A DNA stretch of 64,000 nt from Epiperipatus broadwayi (GCA_028023455.1 JAQFVV010006208.1:11676984-11740983); one strand, 5' to 3'. Shown: positions 34,925-48,156, numbered from the stretch's first letter. The notes: a model not told the origin generated them from the sequence alone. Translations and numbers: made by a program.

Positions 34925-35240
34925 GGAAACAGCAATAATAACAAAGTTAACATATTTATTCAATTAGTAAAGAAAAAAACCTGTAAATTCCTACAGCTCT
35001 TTGAAAAGAAAAGTCAACATATTAATTGAATTTGAAAAATAGAATAAGAATTGTAAATTTCAGCACTCTGATCAGTTGGTTTTTAGACTGGAGAAATAAC
35101 TGTCAACTAAAGTACTTTGAGCAAATAAATGGAAACAACAATATTAACAAAGTCAATGTTTTAATTTAGTTACTAAATAAAAAAATAAGTGTTTATTTCA
35201 GCACTTGGATCAGATGGTTTTTAGATGGGAGGAAAAAAAT
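34925..35240. repeat. Degenerate direct repeats (~110-120 bp)
   Basis: Units around 35040-35085 and 35190-35230 share TTTCAGCAC and GGTTTTTAGA; ACAGCAATAATAACAAAGTTA near 34930 recurs in altered form near 35140. Confidence 0.5.
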
Positions 35241-36424
35241 TCATGATTTCATTCAGTATGGAAAAGAAAATGTCATTATGTCTGTGTAATCTATGCCACA
35301 TGAAATCTGCTAGGTAAATAAACAAATTTAAATTAAAAATGATAAAACAAATTCATAATAATAAATAACTTTAAAATGTAAACATCAAACTTTTGGAATC
35401 AGAAAATGCAAAAATTTTCAAAAACGCACGTCTATAACAAGTTTGGTTGACATGTTTTAAAACTATGTTCAAAAACACGTTTTTTGATAAGAAAAAAAAT
35501 GCGGGTTTATTTCATGTTCGCAAGATTATGCCTTTATTGCATATGTGAAAAGTTGTCTTATTTTTCTTAGGTTGAAGGAATAATACCCAAGTACCCTTAT
35601 TTTTATGTCAAATCTTTGATTTCTGATGCATTTTGGGAAACCAAAATGTCTTTGCTAACTGGGATAAAAGTGTATTGGCTTATGCTCAGTCACTTTTGTA
35701 ACATCTCCTGATTATATGATTATTTGTTTATACTACAAATTGTCGGTAATACATTGTCTAATTATTCGCACCACGCGATGGCACTGTTTAATATGGAGAA
35801 ATAAGTTACTAAAAAAATCATTTAAATTTAGCTCATTTTCAGCAACTATTGACAAAATTATGTGTAATTTTTATGTATTGAGTTGAGAAAGATTTTAATT
35901 TTTTAAAGAAGTGCTTAGTATTCAAACAGTGAAACACCATCTATAAAGAAGTAAGGAAAGCAATAACAAAATTAAATCTTTCTCTCGAAAAATTAGTCAT
36001 TGCATCAGCAGATAGCTCTTAGCAATGATTGGCTTTACTTTTAACTTAAAATTCAGAATTAGTTTTTCTAGTTTTAGAAAAAACTTATTAATTTATTAAA
36101 ATTTAAAAGCATCTATTTTATAAAATCTCAATGACTTAATCATTAGCATTTTAAAAGAATTTGAATGCGAGTTTACAGATATGGATATTCTACTGAGCAC
36201 TTTGTTGGTAAAGCACTGGGAAAATGATTGAATGTTTTGATTGGCCTTAGAGTCGAAGCGCAAAACTTTTTAGAACGGAAAGGAAATTTCCCTTATATTG
36301 TAAAATAGTAAGAGCATTAGAGGTTTTATAGTTCTTGTTATCTATTTAATTTCAACTTAAAATTGCAGCAGCAACAACAAAAAAATCCCCATAATTCTAA
36401 TTAAGTCAAAGGTTTTGAAAAAAT

Positions 36425-36632
36425 GTATTTTTTTAAATACAACATCAAGACAGACTACTACACTATAATCTCATTGCAAAAAAGCATCAAAACTAAACAA
36501 TTCCCAATCATCAGATTATCAATTTTTATAACATATTCAATCTGGTTTGTGAGGTGTAAAATGACATACACACAGCCTCACCCAGATCGAAATGCCTACT
36601 TTACAAAAACAACGGAAAAGATTAAAAAATAG
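36425..36632 (+). pseudogene. LINE RT C-terminal fragment
   Basis: Encodes FPIIRLSIFITYSIWFVRCK, similar to the segment at 15168-15387 (SIIRLVTFVTFALWFTRCK). It is probably the end of the same non-LTR protein family. Confidence 0.45.
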
Positions 36633-36901
36633 GGATCAACTATTGTCATCAAAATTTATTTTTGAAGAGACTCGGAAGCTATACAAACTTCCCAACCACT
36701 CAAATATACATGGATAATCACATCAATTGTCAACATTGGACAATATTATATAACTTGAGTCTTTCAAATTTCAATTGTTTAATAATTGTCTCAAGCATTT
36801 TCATTCCTTTAATTATGTTGCTTTATACAAAATGTAACCTTTATTAGACCTAATAAAATTTGTTTTTAAAGTAACACCAAATTCTTTTAACAAAATCAAG
36901 G

Positions 36902-37345
36902 AATGTCTATAAGTTCACCATTGTTACCCCTTGTCAGTGACATTTATGTGGAAGAATTTGAAAAAAAGGACAGTCTTAAAACTACTCCATTCTCACTAAA
37001 AGACTGACTTCGTTAGCTTGATGTAGTTGTTGTACAACCACATGGTGAAACACTGCTACAAGAATTCTGGGTACACATCAGTATATCTCCTTCAATTAAA
37101 TCCATTATAGAATTAGAACAAGAACACAAATTGTCATTCTTAGATGTTCTTGTGACATAATTTCCTCATGGCAAAACCAGAACTACAGTTTACAGAAAAC
37201 TCTACACATAGAAGAATATACTTAACATATACATCCAAGCATGATAGAAAAAGAATGTGGAATTACACAATCACTACAAATAGAGCAAAAGAAGTATATC
37301 CAGACACCAGTGATTTGGGGGGGGGGCACAACCTACATAGAACAA
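36902..37345 (+). pseudogene. Penelope-like reverse transcriptase fragment
   Basis: Successive stretches fit the Penelope RT C-terminal half: SSPLLPLVSDIYVEEFEKK, then a decayed YVDD position (LDVVVVQPHGETLLQEFW), PSIKSIIELEQEHKLSFLD and TTVYRKLYT. Stops interrupt the frame at the active site and further on, so the copy is dead. Known Penelope elements pair this RT with a GIY-YIG endonuclease, a relic of which is near 58600-58800. Confidence 0.75.
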
Positions 37346-38059
37346 ACTCTCATGGAGAATGATTATTCACGAGTTGGAATTAACAAAACCCTTAAATAGA
37401 CTACAAAAAAAAAAGGACAACAAAAGAAAAAAAAATACAGATACTGTAGTATATCCATACATATTAGTTATAGCACCATACATGTCAGATATAGCAGACA
37501 ATCTAAAAAAAAATCTACAATCAATATAATATCAGGACAGCTTTATAAAGCCCTAACACATTACTAGAAGTTCTAACTGTATCAATTATAAAACAGTTGC
37601 CAATGTTTTCAAGGTTTAGATTGTAGCATAATTTCCATAATCAGAAAGTTTGTTTATAGATTCATATTTAACATTTAAAAGCTAGATTCTTATGAATATA
37701 AAACTTTGATTATTTTTGAAATATATTTGTAAAGTATTTTGAAAAAATATTAGAAGTTTAAACTATGAAACCTCTTTTTATTCCTTTTCTTTTATAAATA
37801 TTGCACTTAAAAAGCTTGTAATTAAAATATGGTGTTGATAAAATATTGTTTAACATTCTTAAATTTATTGGAGGATAAAAAATATAGCAAAATCAGTTTT
37901 CAAGGCAAAATTCAGAAAACAAGAAAATAAGAATATTATACAATAATAAAACCAAAATTGATTTGATTAAAGAGAACCTTTTTTTAATCAATAGAAAACA
38001 AATCAATCAATCAATCAATATTCTGTCCAATAGAAAGGTTCAAAGAGTAGTCACAACAT

Positions 38060-38395
38060 CAATGCATCCTTTTTTCCATTCCATTCTCTTCCTTGCCCAT
38101 TTCTTCAATTCCACATAAGTCTCCCTATCTTTTATATCATCCAATAATGTCAATCTCTTCCATCCTTTCTTTTTTATATTCACTCACCATTCCCTCCAAA
38201 ACATCTTTCATTATACTATAATCATTTCTCAATATATGTCCAATCCAGTTTCTCTTTCTCTCTCTGATATTCTTAATCAATCCTTTTTCCTCATTTACTC
38301 TTTTCAAAACTTCTTCATTTGTGATTTTACTCATCCAATTGATTTTTTTCCATTTTTCTCCAAGTCCACATCTCAAACACTTCCAATTGTTTCTT
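38060..38395 (-). pseudogene. LINE ORF C-terminal fragment, second RTE-like family
   Basis: A 79-codon open stretch contains ITNEEVLKRVNEEKGLIKN, then RERKRNWIGHILRND, a pattern common near the C-terminus of RTE-like LINE proteins. It differs from the WAGHIARR family elsewhere here. Confidence 0.7.
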
Positions 38396-38517
38396 AATTA
38401 AAACAAATATTCAGTGTAATTTATCTAAACATAATTACTAAACCCAAAGCAACACAATATAACAAACAAATTAAAACATTTTTTTTCTCAAAAGTCTTTA
38501 AAAATTACCATTAAACA

Positions 38518-38810
38518 TCACATGATCATCATTTCTTATGCTTACATAAGCTGCTTACACAGAGATTAAACTCTCTGAACAGTAGCACCACCAGTGCAAG
38601 CCAGAGTAATCAATGGATGCAAGAAGGTTTGTGTATAAAGTGTTCTCAGATCCAAGGCTCCTCACAGATGAAAGCTACAAACTGGAAACTACTCTGTGGA
38701 TATTGAATGAGTAGGCATTAGATAGGGATTTTATGCACAAATCTTCTTGCATCCATTGATTACTTCTGGCTTGCATTGAATGGTGCTACTGTATGGAGAG
38801 TTTAATATTC
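38518..38810. repeat. Family D repeat, inverted-end copy
   Basis: Ends are inverted: the left begins near ACATGATCATCATTTC and includes CAAGCCAGAGTAATCAATGG; the right has TGCATCCATTGATTAC. The hammerhead block 38659-38700 is decayed (CAGATGA, GGAAACTACTC), with T4 to A. Confidence 0.75.
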
Positions 38811-38839
38811 CTATTTGACGAGAGGCAATTTCTTCTCTT

Positions 38840-40200
38840 AACTTTTTGGTGCTGCCATATTTCGTATTACATTGAATGCATCGATATATCAGATAAATTG
38901 ATGCCAGTTTTGGCTGTGAACCTTTAGCCTAAGGTTAAATAGGGATAGAATGTTTTATTTTCAAATGCAAATCTATGTAGTCTATTCATACTCGACACTA
39001 AATAAAAATGCATTAAATTTAAGTTGTTTATAGACGGTTGCATGGATTGGTTATCGGTTAAATATGTTTTGGGTTTTCATATTTGATCAAAATATATAGA
39101 CATTCGATAAATAATGATACCTTACGGTGAGTATCTATAATGTATTTATTCAGATGTCTTTTAAGTTATTGGTGACAATGCAAGTATCTTATGGTGAATA
39201 CTATTGGGTTACTTATAAATTTCCCTCTGCAATTGTCGGTATCAATGATTTTATATTTTGATCATTTATGTTTATTTTGAAATGTTTTTAACCGTTGTAA
39301 TCTATGTAATCGATTTATACTCAACATTTTAAAACAAACTTTTATAAACTCCTCTGTGTGAACTTATAAAAAAAATTTAAAATGTAAAGTTGTAAAAATT
39401 AAAATGTAAATTAAAATCAAAGTTAAAAATATAAGTTAAATTTTAAAAGGTAAACTGATGCTAAAATAATTTTAAATCTTATATATGTGCGTTAATAAAT
39501 GTTTGTATGTTAATTACTGGCAGTGGCTTATTTTATTCTTTTTTATATATACTCTTATATGATATTATTAAATCTCTGCTATTCCACTGAGCTAGTGACA
39601 TGGGCTAATGACCGGATGCAAAATATAAAAAAAAAAAAAATTTTTTTTTTTTGACTTACGTATCTGCCTACTTTATAAATTTTTCTAGGTACAAATGCCT
39701 AGATGGCGCCCTGTAGTGCAGATCATGTTAAGTGTTTTTCTCTGGATCATTACAATTGGCGCCCAATGCTCTTAAGATTCCACTTTATTTAAATATTCAG
39801 ATCGTTAGCCCAAGTCACTAGCTCAGTGGAGACGCAGAGATAAAAATCTATATCTTAATTTATATCTTAAATATAAATAAATAAAAGCCACTGCCAGAAA
39901 TTAACACATAAAAATATTTATTTACGCACATATAAAATCATTCTAATTTGAGGAATAAGTTTAACATTTTAGATTTTATATTAACTTTTAATTTTACATT
40001 TAACTAAGTTTCAATGAGTTTAATATTTTATTTAGATAGTCAAGTATGAATAGACTACATAGACCTGCATTTGAAAAGAAAATATTCTATCCTTTATTTA
40101 ACCTTAGGCCAAAAAATTTGCAATCAAACCGGCACCAATCCAACTGATACATTTATGTATTCAATGTAGCATGAAAATACGACAACACAAAATACTATAC
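38840..40200. repeat. Large inverted repeat with PBS-like motif
   Basis: Left-arm blocks (38840-39000, 39360-39610) recur inverted on the right (39810-40200), for example ACTGGCAGTGGCTTA versus TAAGCCACTGCCAG-type sequence and ACTGAGCTAGTGAC versus GTCACTAGCTCAGT. The centre carries ATTACA followed by ATTGGCGCCCAATGC at about 39756-39771, the arrangement of an LTR end plus primer-binding site. A middle block of the left arm (39005-39340) is missing here and reappears inverted at 40560-40850. Likely a rearranged LTR or foldback element; no ORF supported. Confidence 0.6.
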
Positions 40201-40559
40201 TGTCAGGAATGTACATCTGATCAGTAAGTAGAATTAGAGAAAACATTGTCTCTCCACCAACAAGAATGTCACATCTGTTGGTGAGTAGAACAATAAACAT
40301 AAAACTCCATAGGAATGGATCGCGGTCCTTTGCCATCTTACAAACCCATCCATAGGCAAACAGAAGGTGTGTGGCGTATATACACAATCCTGCACGTAGC
40401 GGATCTCATACTACATCTACTAATTACACAAATATATCCAATCCATTGAGCCAATTCAACTACGAAATGAATAGCCTAAGATTACCCTCCCTTAATATAA
40501 CTTTACAAAACTATATAGCCATTCACGCCCGACTTAAATTTAACATTTAAATACGTTCG

Positions 40560-40850
40560 CACATATTATTTTTATACAATTTGTTTTATAATGTCGAGTA
40601 TAGATCGGCTGCATAGATTCCACAGTCAAAAACATTCCAAATTAAACACAACCGATCAAAATACAAAGTCAATCGATAACGTCAATTGCTGAGGGAATAT
40701 AGGAGACCCTTTGGTGTTCATCATAAGACACCGCAGTGACATCGTTGACTTATATATTCTAATCGACTGTGAAAACCACAACATAATCGACCACTAACGA
40801 ATCTATGAAATGTCTATACCCAACTTAAATGTAATGCATTTAATAATTTC
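40560..40850. repeat. Displaced inverted copy of 39005-39340
   Basis: Shares, inverted, the ACTTAAATGTAATGCATTTAA end and the TGTCGAGTATAGATCG region, with moderate divergence. Confidence 0.6.
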
Positions 40851-40859
40851 TACAATAAA

Positions 40860-41985
40860 TATTACTACAAATAAATATAATAAAATGGAAATGATTTTAG
40901 CAAAACTTAACTATATAAATTTAAACAATCAATTATTAATTTGAAAATCAAATAAGAGTTCATTTTAAAATTTAAATTAGCTGAATCTTTAAAAAAAACA
41001 ATGATGAAAGTTCTTAATTACTTTTTGTTGTTGTTTTTAATTTGTAAAGTTCATAGCTCATGGTAGAAGAGTCCAGGTTTCTGCTTTTAATTCTCGCGAC
41101 ACCTCCATTGGAAGATAATGTTCTGGAGATGGCAATAGCTGGTTCAAGGTATCACAGTCTTTTCATTTTTTTTTTTAAATAGAGAGTGTGGTATGTGCGT
41201 CCTACCACATCTCTCAAACACAAAATGCTGGAACTGTCAGAAAAAACTGTATTTCCCTTTTTATATTATCCACACGGATTCAATCAACAAAACGTCACTA
41301 ATCCATCACTTTCGTTAGGGTCTGAGCCAAGGCTTAGTTCTTCCATTGGTCAAACTAATTTCTGTTTATTTTCTTATCTATCTTTCATCAGATCATTTTA
41401 ATTATACAAGAGCCCAAGGCTAGCTTGCTTTTCAAACAATTTATAAACAATCATTTCCATTTACAGATTACAAGAATTAATTAATACCTGTTTTTATTTT
41501 TAAATCTTGTACTTTTTTTTATAAAAAAGTACGTTCATACATTCAAATACTTATTTATTTGTTTTTTTTAAAAAAAATATTTTTAAAGTTTGGCATCTGT
41601 GCGAATGTATATACGTTTAACAAACATTTTAATTTTAGCGTTTAGTTTTTTACTTTTCTTTGCGAACTTTTAAGTTTTTATTTTAAATTAATGTAACGAC
41701 ATATTTATATATCGTTATAGTGTCTTTAAAAATTGTAGACTTCATTAATAAAACAAAGATAATCATTTACTTACAAAAACCCAATGCATGTAAATCTGGA
41801 CTTAATGCAAACATTTTTCAGCATTTACATAGAAAAAAATGCATATACGATAATATAGGTCTTGGTCCTTGTTTGTCTCACCTTAAGTGATCATCTCTTC
41901 TGATATATTCATTTATTTAAAAACTATATTTTCCTATTTTCATCATATACGAATAAGCATTTATTTTATAACGTCTTGCGTGCGA
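40860..41985. other. AT-rich spacer
   Basis: A slightly less AT-rich patch at 41150-41400 has a 71-codon open frame without recognisable protein features. Nothing else seen. Confidence 0.35.
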
Positions 41986-41987
41986 TT

Positions 41988-42124
41988 ATAATTACGATAG
42001 AATGACAGCCTGTTAAGCTAAATTGCGCAGACGCTGTGAGAATGTTGTTAATAAATGAATACCTTCGAACAACCACAGTGTCTGTGCAATTTAGCTTAAC
42101 AGGCTGTCATTCTATCGTAATTAT
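41988..42124. repeat. Near-perfect palindrome (MITE-like)
   Basis: Arms of ~57 bp: ACGATAGAATGACAGCCTGT at left, its inverse at right, 17 bp loop. Sequence is not AT-biased like the surroundings. No ribozyme core. Confidence 0.8.
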
Positions 42125-42621
42125 TTTCATCATGAAAAAGGATGCATTCAAAAAGAAACTCGATTTAATATAAAATTTGATTGATATAAAAGTTATAAAA
42201 TTCTTTATTTATGCTATATAGGACTGTCTGTATAGCATTATTCTTAAATTCCTATTACAGTGTATAATAAAATGAAAATTTATCAAAATACATAAAGCTA
42301 AAAATCTTTTATGTAACTTTCTTCATTTTACTGTAATAACCAAAAAATATTTTGATAGCTATATAAAAGTTGGCAAAAAAAAGTATATAATTTTTTACAA
42401 TATCATAGCATTAAAATTATCCAGAAAGGTTAATGCTAAATTTGTAAAATGAAATTAAAATTAAATATGTTAAATATTCCACATTCAAATTAATTAAATG
42501 TCAATGCATTTGTTTTAAAATAAATGTATAAGATATTACATTTTATAACCGAGACAGAAAATGGTATAGAATTAAAAATGTGTGCTTCCTTTAAACAAAC
42601 ACAGTTATAATATTAAACAGT

Positions 42622-42985
42622 CATCATCATCATTATCATCAACCATTATCAATCCACTGCAGGATGACGGTCTCTCCAAGTTCAGTCCATTTTCTTCAAT
42701 CACTAGTTTCTCTTCTCCACATCACCCTTGCACACTTTCTTATTTCACACATCCATCTCACATGTGGTCTCTTTCTGGGTCTTTTACAATCTCTTGGAAT
42801 CCAGTTCAAAATTTCAATTGTCCATCTATTATAATCTCTTCTAGCAATATGTCCAGCCCAACTCCACTTCAGTCTTTTAATTTTTTCAATGAAGTCAGTA
42901 ACACATACATTGAGTTTTCGATCTCTTCTTGTTACTCCCAACATGCATCTCTCCATACTTCTTTGAGTAGTTTGAAATAATTACA
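42622..42985 (-). pseudogene. RTE-like LINE, longest C-terminal ORF remnant
   Basis: The minus strand is open for 86 codons: MLGVTRRDRKLNV, then KRLKWSWAGHIARRDYNRWT, WIPRDCKRPRKRPHVRW and RKCARVMWRRE, before a break and the ETVIL tail with CATCATCATCATT-type run. This is the region downstream of RT in RTE-like elements. Confidence 0.85.
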
Positions 42986-44566
42986 TATTAGATCAATGAT
43001 TATTTCCCCTTCTTATTGGAATGTGGCAACATGGTCTGTACTTATTATTATAAGCTTGTTCTCTTCCCATTCATTAGTGTTATTATTATTGACCGCCATT
43101 AAATCTTTAAAGGTTTTTTTTTTTTTTTTTTAAGTTGTTCATTGACATTCTAAAATCCATTCTGCATGGAATAGCAGACACTTGTCTGCTAATGTACTTC
43201 TTATGGTTATATTACAAGAGTTTGAACTGGAATCTTCAGTGAGAATTGTTTTATTATTTCAAAGTAGAATTGTTTGCTTTCTGGGAAATACTGCTGAAAA
43301 ATTAGAAGTTGACTCTGCCTTTAGGAAAACATTATTTTATTATAAAAAATACACAGATAATAATATTTTTAAATAACTCAGTGCATGACAAATATTCAGT
43401 TCCTAAAAGAAAAAAGGTTAAAAAACATTACCAGGCTTTTTAATTGTTAGGTGGGGTTTTGAATATTTTCCATGCTTGTTTACCTTCTGACTGAGAATAG
43501 TTAGATACCTATTTATTAATTAACTGGCTATCTGAATAAAATGAAATCCCAGACTTATATAAAACCTGAACAGTTTTTTAAATTTCATCCAGCTCAGATT
43601 TGAATCCCAGGCCATGGCTATAGCATACAATATTTAAAATTATAATAAAAATATCATATGTAATAATATTATGTATTAATAACTACATATTAAAAGTCTT
43701 TTCACTATATGATTATATGACCTTATCAAATGTTAAAGATCTATTTTAACCATTAAAATAAATAATGTTTAATAAGAGCATAAAATTGGATAATTATTAA
43801 TGTATATATTATAACACTTGTTATATATAATATTTTTATTATAATGTTTACAACCCCCCCCCCCCAGTATACTGGACTTCTTTTAGTTCCATTTTTGATC
43901 ATATTTAAAATATACACTGAATGTATAAGTTAGTTATATTAACATATATATAATTTGCCTATATTTTCATTTTTTTAAATCTATTTGGTCTCGGTAGACT
44001 TCATTAACTTGATTGTATTCTTTGAAACCCTCCCTCTTTCCATTTTACGTTAGAAAATAAATTATTTTCTACATTTAAAATGTCATTTCAAGTGTTGGGC
44101 TGACAAGATACTATAAACCAGTTGTTCACTTAACATTTTACAGAGTGACAGCTTTTTCGTTCTCCACTGTACAGATGATATAATTCAATGTCAACTATTC
44201 TTATTCAACAATAAATTTAATCTTGGGTAAGACTACAATAACAAAAACAAAAAAAAAACTTAACAAAGCAGCTTTTAATAAAAAATTCATTATTACATTT
44301 TTTTTAATTTGTCTATTAGCAATATGATCTTTTTTGGATTGCACATATAAAATGAAAGAACAATGAAAGCCTTTCTAAAACGATGATGATAAACTTGAGC
44401 ATGATTTTCTGAAAGAGACAAACTTCACCTATATTATAAGGACTATCATAAAGGCATTCTAAATACATACAACATTGTTTGTTTTTATTGTGAAGACATG
44501 GCAGAGAATAGAATACATTTGAGAGCACAATTTAGACATGGTGATGAAGTATAAAATTTTCTGCTG

Positions 44567-44696
44567 AAGTAATAAAAATAGCATGTCAAGCGTTGGTGGC
44601 CGAGTGGTTAGCACAGCTGCCTTACAAGTAGTTGTCCCCGGGTTCGCTTCCCGGCCAATGCTTTGACACATTAAAAAAAAGTAATAAAAATAGCAT
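44567..44696 (+). mobile_element. Mini-SINE with perfect 18 bp duplication
   Basis: The tRNA part is 44590-44661: acceptor GCGTTGG pairs CCAATGC, A box TGGCCGAGTGG, anticodon stem GCTGC/GTAGT with loop CTTACAA (anticodon TAC), T stem CCGGG/CCCGG with loop TTCGCTT. It continues TTTGACACATTAAAAAAAA. AAGTAATAAAAATAGCAT is duplicated perfectly (44567-44584, 44679-44696). It could be mistaken for a Val tRNA gene; the tail and duplication show retroposition. Confidence 0.92.
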
Positions 44697-45494
44697 CATA
44701 AAATATCAAACAGAAAAATGGATCAGTCTAATCTATATGTGGAAGTATTTGTGTTTCACAGACTGGCTTATATAGTTATTGCAAAACTAATTTCTCCAAT
44801 AGTTTTTTTCTCTCTCTCTTTTTACTTTTAGAACTGGAATGGCCCATATTCTTTTACGAGTGTCTGTTCATTATTATTAATAATGTGAATTTCAGATAGT
44901 TTCATAATATATATATATATATTACATTTGGAAATCAAATAAATTTAATTAGATTATAAATCTTCAATCATTGATATATACTTGAAAAATCATTTTATGA
45001 TTTACTGTTTTATTAATTGATTATCATTTGTAAGCTATTCTTGTTTTGCATATTAATAAATATCAGAATTATGCGTCATTGATTCGATCATTTCCAGTTT
45101 GTTAGCACCTCTTAAAATATCATTATTTATTAAGTGAACATATATTTATTGACATCTAATGAAGCACTGGTAATTATTATACAATATGGAGGTATTTATT
45201 ATATCTATAAAGATATTACATACGGGACAGAGAAAGGTGAATAACTCCGTGTGTGTAAATTTAAAAAAATCAGATATATTAATCTTTAACTGAGGTTTAA
45301 AGTTTATATCTGTGCTAGAGATAATCTCTAGTTTCGAAAATGATTAGTAATAATCATTAGTGTATTTATCTGAAATGGATGGCGTCAAAGTTGTGAGTGG
45401 AGGAAGTTTGACAATGGTAAATGAAAATGTAACAATTTACTCTAGATAAATACTTTGCATATAATAAAGATATATATGAGAGATAGTGACCTGG

Positions 45495-45536
45495 GCCAAC
45501 TGATGAGTGCTGGTTCAGCACGAAATGCATCTTGGG
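45495..45536 (+). ncRNA. Type I hammerhead ribozyme motif (family A fragment)
   Basis: CCAA, CTGATGA, GTGCT, loop GGTTC, AGCAC, GAAA, TGCAT, C, TTGG. Stem II is five perfect pairs, stem I four, and the cleavage triplet ATC is canonical. All core bases are present. Little of family A surrounds it. Confidence 0.8.
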
Positions 45537-45655
45537 GGGCATTTGTCTTTTATTATATCTTTATTTATATGAATTTGATAAGAATGGGGAAATATGGAGG
45601 TATCTATTATATCTATACGGATTTTCAGTATATTGCCATCTTCAAACATTACATA

Positions 45656-45752
45656 TCCACAGCAGGATAGACTTACAAGTTTAAACCGGTTTTTCCAATC
45701 CACAACTTCTTTTCGCCATATCACTCCAGCAATAGTCCTTATTTTATCCAAC
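45656..45752 (-). pseudogene. RTE-like LINE tail, second family
   Basis: Minus strand encodes DKIRTIAGVIWRKEVVDWK then a short end, homologous in pattern to the EIRKCAGVMWRRE tail but distinct. Confidence 0.6.
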
Positions 45753-46088
45753 CATTTTTTATTTGTTATGATCTTCTTTTTAATATATATGTATTATACT
45801 AGAAAACTTTATTAATTAATTTTAATTGATTTAAAATGCTGTTTATGAAAACTTCTTATCGTTATCCCTCTCTTTCTTAATTTATTGATTGGTCAGATGT
45901 TATTCCAGAAAACAAAAGAACAAAGCTTGGATAGAATGCTGGACGAAATCTTCATTACTAAAAACCATAGCAGACTGCCATACAAGGTCTTAATCCATAT
46001 ATACTTCATCCCAGTGTAGATTGTAATTAAACTGTAAGCATAATTTCATCAAGACCGCCTTAGTTTTTGTCTTTTATTGACAAATAAA

Positions 46089-46180
46089 GCGTTGGCGGCC
46101 TAGTGGTTAGCATAGCTGCCTTCCAAGCAGCTGGTCCGGGTCCGCTTCCCGGTCAACGCATTTGACATATGAAAAAAAAA
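46089..46180 (+). mobile_element. tRNA-derived mini-SINE
   Basis: tRNA part 46089-46159: GCGTTGGCGGCCTAGTGG, loop CTTCCAA (TCC at the anticodon position), B-box-like GGTCCGCTTCCC, closing GGTCAACGC, then TTTGACATATG and A tail. Confidence 0.85.
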
Positions 46181-46887
46181 ACTTATTTTAATATTAATAT
46201 TGAATATGATTGTTTGTAATTAGATCTTTCTGATATTCATTTTTTAAAAAACCAAACAACTAATACAGTATATATGTATTAGTTAAATTTGGTGTGTATT
46301 TAGTAAGATATAAAGAGAAATGTGAAAAGGATATAAACTGAAAAGAATGTATAAGTTATTAAAAAGTAATGTTTTTTTTTTTTTGATACATTAGTTTCTT
46401 GCGGTGCTGTAAAGCAATAAAATATCAATTCTACTGGATTATTTACGACTTTAAGTATATACAAAGATTCTCAAAGTTTCTGTTTATTTAGCGATTCTTA
46501 AGATGTGATTATTTTATATTAAAAACAATTTTACAAATGTTTTTAACTTTAGTTCATTATACATGTTAAATGCTATAAACTTGATTTATAGTTATCAAAA
46601 AAAAAAAGATGTTGATATTATTGCAAAAAAAAAAAAGTTTTAGGATACTAAAACTTTAAATTAAGATGCGTAATTAAAAGTCAATCAATTTCACAAATAT
46701 ATCATTTATTTAGCGGTGTTGTGTTAGGAAAGCAAAGAAACATGTAAATGGTTAGTATTGCTAGTATTCAAAATTACAATATTTTTTTAAAAATAGCTGC
46801 ATTAAAATAATTTTTTAAAAAATTAAAGTGTAACTATAAATATAAAAAGAATAGATTATACATAATTCACAATAAATAAATATATAA

Positions 46888-47275
46888 GGGATTCGAACTC
46901 AGACTTTCACACGACCCTCAACTCTCCATGCTATCTCATATTGCTGACCCACCTGATCACACACATGTTGAAAAGATAAATAATCACCAATAACTGTATT
47001 TTGTGCTAAACCAGCATTCATCAATTGGTCCAGATTACCATCTCCACACATATATGCAATCAGTGCTCAGCTTTATATTAAGATAACCAATTTTCATACT
47101 TAATATAAATCTGAGCACTGATTGTATATATGTGTGGAGATGGTAATCTGGATCAACTGATGAATGCTGGTTTAGCACGAAATACATATATTGGTGATTG
47201 TTTATCTTATTAACATGTGTGTGATCAGGTAGGTCAGCAATATGCGATGGCATCGAGAGTTGAGGGTATAGCTAG
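46888..47275. repeat. Family A foldback, long arms
   Basis: Minus copy 46888-47095 and plus copy 47100-47275. The minus ribozyme (46986-47029) is decayed (TTGATGA, AAAA); the plus one is intact and listed separately. Both arms carry the subterminal CTGAGCACTGATTG-type block toward the apex. Confidence 0.8.
47152..47195 (+). ncRNA. Type I hammerhead ribozyme motif (family A)
   Basis: ATCAA, CTGATGA, ATGCT, GGTTT, AGCAC, GAAA, TACATATA, TTGGT. Stem I pairs with one G-T wobble; the base of stem II has an A-C mismatch; core complete. Confidence 0.75.
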
Positions 47276-47427
47276 ACTGTAGAAACAGTAAGCTAGGAGG
47301 AAAAAACAACTAGAATGGTATCATATAATATTTGTAGGACAAGCCAATAAACTGATGTAAATTAGGTAATATCTAATCTAAAATATCTGAATTAGACAAA
47401 AACTTTATAGAGCTACTGAAAGTACTC

Positions 47428-47643
<216 letters not shown>

Positions 47644-48156
47644 CAGTTTGTTAAGATTATAAGGGGAAATGCCAAAAAGTGCACTCCTTAAAAAAAAAAG
47701 TGCACTTCTTTAAACTCTGGAGCTATGGGAGATTCTTCATGGGTTGCCAAAATAATGAGTATAAATTCAAAAAATCCAAAGTGCCTTAGCTATCTATACA
47801 TTTATCTGCACTTGGGTAGTAAACATATTATATGTCATTTCCTAAATATACTTTCATCTTATATTGAAATCTACACTAGTTTCATTTTCTCTAACAATTT
47901 TCATAAGAAAAGACTTTTTTTTCCTTATCTTTATTCTTAACTTCTTTTTATTTCTGATTTATGTACTTGTAATTTTTTATAACTTTATTAGCAGCATTAT
48001 AGAATTATGTTTGTAACAATTGATCACACTCATGCCTACAGCAATGGCATTGCTTCAAACTATGCATGAGAAAGAAATAATAAACTACATCTGAATTCAA
48101 AATTGTATAAATTTATAGCTTTATATGAACGATCACCAACTACTAATATCTTATTA

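Noticed and set aside
40124-40387. 87-codon minus-strand frame with hydrophobic segments, looking like a membrane-protein exon
   Set aside because: Its 3' part (40124-40200) is the inverted copy of 38840-38915, so it overlaps a repeat; another frame is also open over much of it and no splice context or family is recognisable.
44590-44661. Functional tRNA-Val(TAC) gene
   Set aside because: Folds well, but it has an A tail, a perfect 18 bp target duplication and a C in place of the conserved T-loop A; it is a SINE.
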